From Bolinopsis microptera (taxonomy: Eukaryota > Ctenophora > Tentaculata > Lobata > Bolinopsidae), in contig NC_087082.1 of the NCBI RefSeq assembly GCF_026151205.1, forward strand, positions 1,250,001-1,314,000: a stretch of 64,000 nucleotides of DNA. The letters run 5' to 3'. The first letter of the stretch is position 1; every line of letters starts with the position of its first letter. The position numbers were made by a program, and so were the translations under genes. This document shows, one piece after another, positions 62,101 to 64,000 of the stretch. The notes below the pieces were generated by a model that was given only the letters and a program-made list of their open reading frames with translations, was not told the DNA's origin and made no database searches.

Positions 62101-62204
62101 GGGGGCAGTGTTGATATCCTGGCTCGGAAGTAACCAGCAGCAAGCAGCAAGTCTATAATCTGACCAAACTTCTCCTTTGACTCTTCATCTTCTCTCAGAT
62201 CAAC
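38101..62204 (-). CDS. CCDC93: CCDC93 (CCC/Commander complex subunit), 12 exons found
   Basis: CCDC93 is part of the COMMD/CCDC22/CCDC93 complex that recycles membrane proteins from endosomes. Exons in transcript order, all phase-consistent: 62091-62204, 61642-61762, 61227-61365, 60529-60700, 56450-56537, 41028-41168, 40501-40580, 39982-40284 (or from 40158), 39692-39758, 39398-39536, 39016-39222, 38101-38512. The N-terminal calponin-homology-like domain is clear: [65 protein letters not shown] follows, then coiled coils with [15 protein letters not shown] and [16 protein letters not shown]. The first coding exon upstream of 62204 was not found. Introns of 15.3 kb and 4.0 kb host other genes. 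Several acceptors are tandemly duplicated, and the exon at 41168 lacks an AG. Confidence 0.92.
38517..38740 (+). repeat. G-rich (GGGAATCAGGC)n and poly-G tract
   Basis: Includes three G runs of ten or more. It lies directly upstream of the last CCDC93 acceptor, so in the transcript it is a very long C-rich tract ending in CCCCTCAG|G. Confidence 0.9.
40158..40346 (-). repeat. 63-bp x3 tandem repeat covering a CCDC93 acceptor and exon start
   Basis: Three copies with exon-start positions 40158, 40221 and 40284, each preceded by CTAATACAG. The unit is 21 codons with no stop, so any of the three acceptors gives an open frame. Confidence 0.9.
41118..41350 (-). repeat. 79-bp x3 tandem repeat covering a CCDC93 acceptor and exon start
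   Basis: The copies would place exon starts at 41168, 41247 and 41326. The outer two keep CCAG|GA, while the copy attached to the full exon reads CCTG|GA. The unit is not a multiple of three. Confidence 0.88.
41351..42086. other. intronic, no gene seen
   Basis: Within the 15.3-kb CCDC93 intron; AT-rich and featureless apart from sequence at 41480-41580 that reappears near 46950-47080 (cattgaataataaacaca-type AT-rich flank). Confidence 0.4.
42087..43062. repeat. 126-bp tandem repeat array
   Basis: The unit contains CAGGGTCCTTTGTAGCATAG and CCAACGAGAGCAACCTCTTC. Repeat starts at 42099, 42225, 42351, 42477 and 42603 give an exact 126-bp period. It is broken at 42700-42855 and resumes for about 1.5 copies. 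Confidence 0.95.
43063..43860. other. intronic, no gene seen
   Basis: Contains an inverted GGGACCCC/GGGGTCCC block at 43143-43188 and a TGACGTATAATTAGTGATG block also present in reverse near 38655. No gene. Confidence 0.4.
43861..44280. mobile_element. second copy of the GGAACCGACCGG-type element (partial)
   Basis: Shares GGACTCGAGGCTTCCC and GCAGGCCTCCCCTTTGCAAC with 35165-35250, CCACGTTTCATGC with 34060, and the terminal GGATATCCGGTCGGTTCCTA with 36070. It is a shorter, internally deleted relative of the element at 33851. Confidence 0.65.
44450..44640. other. GC-rich islet with inverted motifs
   Basis: A ~190-bp GC-rich block in AT-rich DNA. GCGGGCGGAA and TTCCGCCCGC face each other, as do GGATATGTCGTCC and GAGGACATAT. 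It is likely a small foldback element; no coding capacity. Confidence 0.5.
44653..45647. repeat. 458-bp direct duplication, spacing 537 bp
   Basis: 44653-45110 and 45190-45647 are the same sequence with no difference that I can see. They are separated by 79 bp and edged by TA microsatellite on the outside. A recent event or an assembly duplicate. Confidence 0.92.
45942..46696 (+). CDS. secreted PLAT-like single-domain protein
   Basis: Two exons, 45942-46002 and 46209-46696, join in phase (TCAG|GT..AG|GT) to give 182 aa. Exon 1 is nearly all signal peptide ([20 protein letters not shown]). The mature part fits a PLAT/LH2-type beta sandwich: [20 protein letters not shown], then [30 protein letters not shown] and a later tryptophan in AGSWKGYV. 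Such domains bind membranes or partner proteins. The assignment rests on pattern, not on a catalytic signature. The C-terminal ~50 residues are basic and unassigned. The gene lies inside the large CCDC93 intron on the opposite strand. Confidence 0.7.
46697..47222. other. intronic spacer
   Basis: Holds a ~40-bp tandem (CTTCACCTCAACTCAGATAT twice, 46762-46835). No gene. Confidence 0.45.
47223..47626 (-). mobile_element. MITE family A, copy 2 (404 bp, 6-bp TSD)
   Basis: AGGCATCATGTAGCC...GGCTACATGATGCCT with GCTATT on both flanks (47217-47222 and 47627-47632). It is the reverse-orientation relative of 7013-7410, with expanded GACAAACCCC runs. Its right TSD overlaps the stop codon of the adjacent receptor gene. 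Confidence 0.92.
47631..51387 (-). CDS. LDLa-repeat / 7TM receptor (GRL101-like), loop minisatellite breaks the frame
   Basis: Exon 1 (51291-51387) encodes a signal peptide starting [13 protein letters not shown]. Exon 2 runs from 51168 in phase. The ectodomain has about seven LDL-receptor class A motifs (for example [32 protein letters not shown]) plus other cysteine-rich parts. TM1-4 follow ([20 protein letters not shown] onward). The second extracellular loop is then hit by eight tandem 62/63-bp units (48237-48730) that shift the frame and give a stop at 48665. TM5-7, with [13 protein letters not shown] and NPLLYD, continue in an open frame from 48302 to the TAA at 47631. The layout matches molluscan GRL101 and leucine-rich-repeat GPCR relatives. 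It may be a disrupted allele, or the repeat may be removed or mis-assembled. It is nested in a CCDC93 intron, same strand. Confidence 0.82.
48237..48730 (-). repeat. 62/63-bp x8 coding minisatellite in the GPCR loop
   Basis: Unit starts at 48237, 48300, 48362, 48424, 48487, 48550, 48612 and 48674. Units with AGCTAT at the junction are 63 bp; those with AATGT are 62 bp. Each encodes [19 protein letters not shown]. Confidence 0.95.
51388..53454. other. intronic, no gene seen
   Basis: Upstream flank of the GRL101-like receptor within the CCDC93 intron; AT-rich. A short local repeat of ATGGTCGCTTAAGGGT lies at 52306-52360. Confidence 0.45.
53455..53735. repeat. 50-bp x6 tandem repeat, each unit a hairpin
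   Basis: Exact 50-bp period (53461, 53511, 53561, 53611, 53661, 53711). Each unit is ACTGGTTACCAGTGGAGG, a 6-nt spacer, then CCTCYACTGGTAACCAGT: an 18-bp stem. Confidence 0.95.
53736..54940. other. intronic, no gene seen
   Basis: AT-rich, without a supportable gene or repeat. Confidence 0.45.
54947..55133. promoter_or_regulatory. cluster of CACGTG (E-box-like) palindromes
   Basis: About ten CACGTG or near-CACGTG sites in under 200 bp, many as TCACGTG or CACGTGACACGTG. CACGTG is the core of bHLH-zip sites (Myc/USF/TFE families). Some result from local tandem repeats, so function is uncertain. Confidence 0.35.
55134..56290. other. intronic, short repeats only
   Basis: Contains GGCCGATTACC (x3, 55543-55570) and ACCAGGTTAC (x5, 55715-55760) microsatellites. 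No gene. Confidence 0.5.
56291..56347. other. perfect 57-bp palindrome
   Basis: 28-bp arms starting AATGTTCGTACAGATCATAG with a single central T and no mismatch. It sits about 100 bp downstream of a CCDC93 exon (56450-56537, minus strand), i.e. in the following intron. Confidence 0.95.
57075..58130 (+). CDS. orphan class-A-like GPCR nested in a CCDC93 intron
   Basis: Single exon, 351 aa. ATG at 57075 is preferred to the in-frame GTG just before it. The extracellular N-terminus carries N-x-S/T sites. Seven membrane segments are visible, roughly residues 25-50, 57-82, 92-122, 138-158, 186-210, 222-245 and 261-285. Conserved class A features are cysteines in TM3 start and ECL2 (LCYLKAY; YDCAYNF), SKY in place of DRY, and NFYIY in place of NPxxY. 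The C-tail ends in [12 protein letters not shown], and those codons are the first unit of the 43-bp minisatellite that follows. Ligand unknown; no subfamily recognised. It lies on the strand opposite to its host gene. Confidence 0.85.
   Translation: MSYNYSNKTLFGINSDAERYSWTACNLLIITASFIGDTTILVGSIKYKAFQLHKIIVTIIQHIAVCDLLLSAMILQRTISLAVEASEEGLGAGLCYLKAYFGGYTMTASVFLICAMTLSKYLLLKYPLRTGPLTRKHAHQLCALMWTVSLYFPITFLLTDRHDVSFDYRQYDCAYNFSSHPWKWLKPVSSLLLGIIPNVTIIVTTVLLLNEARKVARGERLRWQGIMTVVLTAVVYSISVIPLTVYYLAESYVEKKPGDPSPFYTDYFRIASAFLNINVMANFYIYSLTVTSFRKFLNSKMRLIFPCFFKGSAQQGRFSGDRVPDIRAVNRAPRVRPVVTRTRPGKLDKET
58071..60003. repeat. 43-bp minisatellite, ~44 copies
   Basis: Main unit ACCGGGTAAACTGGACAAGG + AGACTGGTGGTTACACGGAA CAG. 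The first unit is longer (55 bp, with CCTAGAGTACGACC) and overlaps the GPCR stop and tail codons. A variant unit near 59695 regains that segment. Confidence 0.97.
60735..60880. mobile_element. hAT-like MITE family C (146 bp, 8-bp TSD)
   Basis: TTGTCATACG...CGTGATACAA with perfect GAATACAC flanks (60727-60734 and 60881-60888). An internal 13-bp repeat GTGAAACTCTATA (about six copies) explains its extra length. It lies 34 bp upstream of a CCDC93 acceptor. Confidence 0.92.
61346..61450 (-). repeat. duplicated acceptor region of a CCDC93 exon
   Basis: A 33-bp block (ACTTCATTCGAGGTAACACT...) is repeated at 61348 and 61381, then three ~20-bp AACACTAGAATAGAGTGT units follow. Each supplies a CTAG|TGTTA acceptor-like site on the minus strand. 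Confidence 0.85.
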
Positions 62205-64000
62205 CTAATAGGGTACATAAAGACTGCGTTTATTGGTTATATTGTTTTTTATTTTCCGGAATTGCTAATTACGGATAAAATTAATACAAATCCAATTTAT
62301 TTTCAGACAGTGCTACGTTTAATACCGGTATGTCAATAAATAGCGAATTAATAAAAAACGGCGACAGGCGAAGCGCATAATTCCAGCAATTATTCCGTTT
62401 TGATTGATCTATATACATATTATAATAATATATGATATAGCTTTGTTGTGAGCGTCGGCTGACGTTGAAAGAAATAGACAAGTTAGCGGCGATGTTTGTA
62501 GCCGCAGTCACCCCAAGATAAATATGTGATTAATCTTACGATTTATGATAGTCATAAAAATATATATAAAATTTATAAACATTATTTTAATCTGCTAGGT
62601 GATACTCCCTTGAAGATGGCCGTAAAAGTCGAAACTAGTCAAGTCACAAGCGGGTCGCCTCGAGATACATCGTTTTCATGCTTTCATGACTACCATAAAT
62701 CATTAAAAAATGTAGCTTTGTTAGTCTATTCCAGCGTTTATAATCTATACAATTCATTGTATGGTTTGGTAATGTTTAGACACTAACAGTTCTAACAGTT
62801 TACATATTACTGTTGTACGATAAATTAAAGATCAGTGATAGTCACGTACGACTACGAGGTACACACTAGGCAGCCTTGGTTATTCGTTAATATTGTCTGT
62901 GCATAATCGTGTCCTTTTTATAGATTATGTTATTTCTGTAGCTTGAACCTTAGTAAGACTAAGAGCGCTTATTTAGGATATTAATTGTTTCCAAAATCAT
63001 ACAACTCGGACCAACTTATTGGCCCTTTTAGTAATAGCAGTATGTTTATATCATGACATAGTAGGTCTTATTAAGCTGAAATGAAAATTGAAATAGATAT
63101 TTGATTCAGGAAATGATGAAAAATGAATTATGCCTAGTTTTGATATTCAGTTTTAAAATAACCTTTATTGTCTTTCCACTTTGGTCCTTTATCGAGGCTT
63201 TAACATCAATCTCAGTCTTTACTCCCGCGAACAGCGACATTTGTACTTGCTAAGTAAGGAAATTTTTAAATTTTTAAAGTCCATACGAAGATTTAATCTA
63301 TGGGACAGTATCTTGGAAAGATTACAAGAAACTAATAATAAAACTATTAAAAATGTGTTAACTTTAGGTTTGTTTGGAGAGGCGAATCATACACAGTTTA
63401 GGCTCTTGAAATCTTCGATATAAAAATCATCTTGAGCGAACCTCCTCAAATTATTTGTTATATAGTAGTGTTGAAAGTATTAAAACTTTTAAAAAGTATT
63501 AAAAGTAAAAAAATGTGTTAAGTAAGAGACTTGTTCCCCTGGTTTCTGACAATTTCAGCATTTAAATCTCAAAATCTGTTTCTGTATGTAATCAAATCAT
63601 AACACATATTCAAAAAATTGTGCTCACTAAATAATCTGTAAAAAAATAACTCAACGACCTTCGAATTCAAATAAAGTCAAAAATCCACCACCTAGGCTCC
63701 GGGATATCACAGATAGAGTGTGCTGATTTCCGTCACTCCAATCAACTTTTTGTTTCTAAAAAGCTCAGTTGCCTAGTTTCATGTCCACTGACGACCTCTC
63801 GTCTCAGGGATACATGCAATCCTACTCTGGCTTCTTCCTCCAAGTTTCGAGCATCAGCTACCTGCTACAGTCTTCACCATTGCTTACCACTCAGAAATAC
63901 TTGAAATATTGTCATGCTTATCAACACTGTTTAACATTGTTCAACACTGTTCAACACTGTAATGTTCACTGCTCACTTATCCTGTTGCCAGGTGGGGTGC
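62205..64000. other. upstream flank of CCDC93, no gene seen
   Basis: The missing first CCDC93 exon should lie here or beyond. No ATG followed by a phase-0 donor stands out. The ORFs at 62526-62786 and 63181-63423 show no recognisable domain. A GTTCAACACT microrepeat is near 63935. Confidence 0.4.

Overview
This window is metazoan nuclear DNA: spliced genes with GT-AG introns, long AT-rich intergenic stretches and many decayed mobile elements. The host is probably an early-branching or marine invertebrate, for example a cnidarian. That placement is inference; it rests on a GRL101-like LDLa/7TM receptor, copia and Penelope-type elements, and many short inverted-repeat elements. I rebuilt gene models by joining exons by hand on splice sites, reading phase and family resemblance.

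Left part (1-17.7 kb): the 3' end of a copia-like retroelement; a Penelope-type GIY-YIG ORF (-); two conserved housekeeping genes with uninterrupted coding regions, RRP15-like (+) and proteasome subunit alpha-4 (+); then a 14-exon lipin/phosphatidate phosphatase gene (+, 6298-16000). One lipin intron holds a 4-kb foldback structure: two opposed arrays of a ~173-bp monomer separated by a pyrimidine-rich spacer. The lipin reading frame is broken once in the catalytic exon and is unresolved at one splice junction.

Middle (17.7-38 kb): a secreted CAP-domain protein with an acidic spacer and an unrecognised C-terminal domain (-); a retroelement ORF combining a PHD finger, reverse transcriptase and a putative restriction-like endonuclease (-); a gene-poor, transposon-rich stretch; and a two-exon SLC22-type transporter (-).

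Right part (38-62.2 kb): one large gene, CCDC93 (a subunit of the CCC/Commander endosomal recycling complex), runs on the minus strand over at least 24 kb. Its introns host three further genes: a secreted PLAT-like protein (+), the LDLa-repeat/7TM receptor (-) and a class-A-like orphan GPCR (+).

Two themes stand out. First, local tandem duplication repeatedly strikes exon edges and coding sequence: 3' splice acceptors of several exons are duplicated, the second extracellular loop of one GPCR is copied eight times, and the C-tail codons of the other GPCR seed a 1.9-kb minisatellite. Second, several non-autonomous DNA element families can be delimited by terminal repeats and target-site duplications, including four copies with 8-bp TSDs and two with 6-bp TSDs. 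One of the latter landed on a GPCR stop codon without destroying it.
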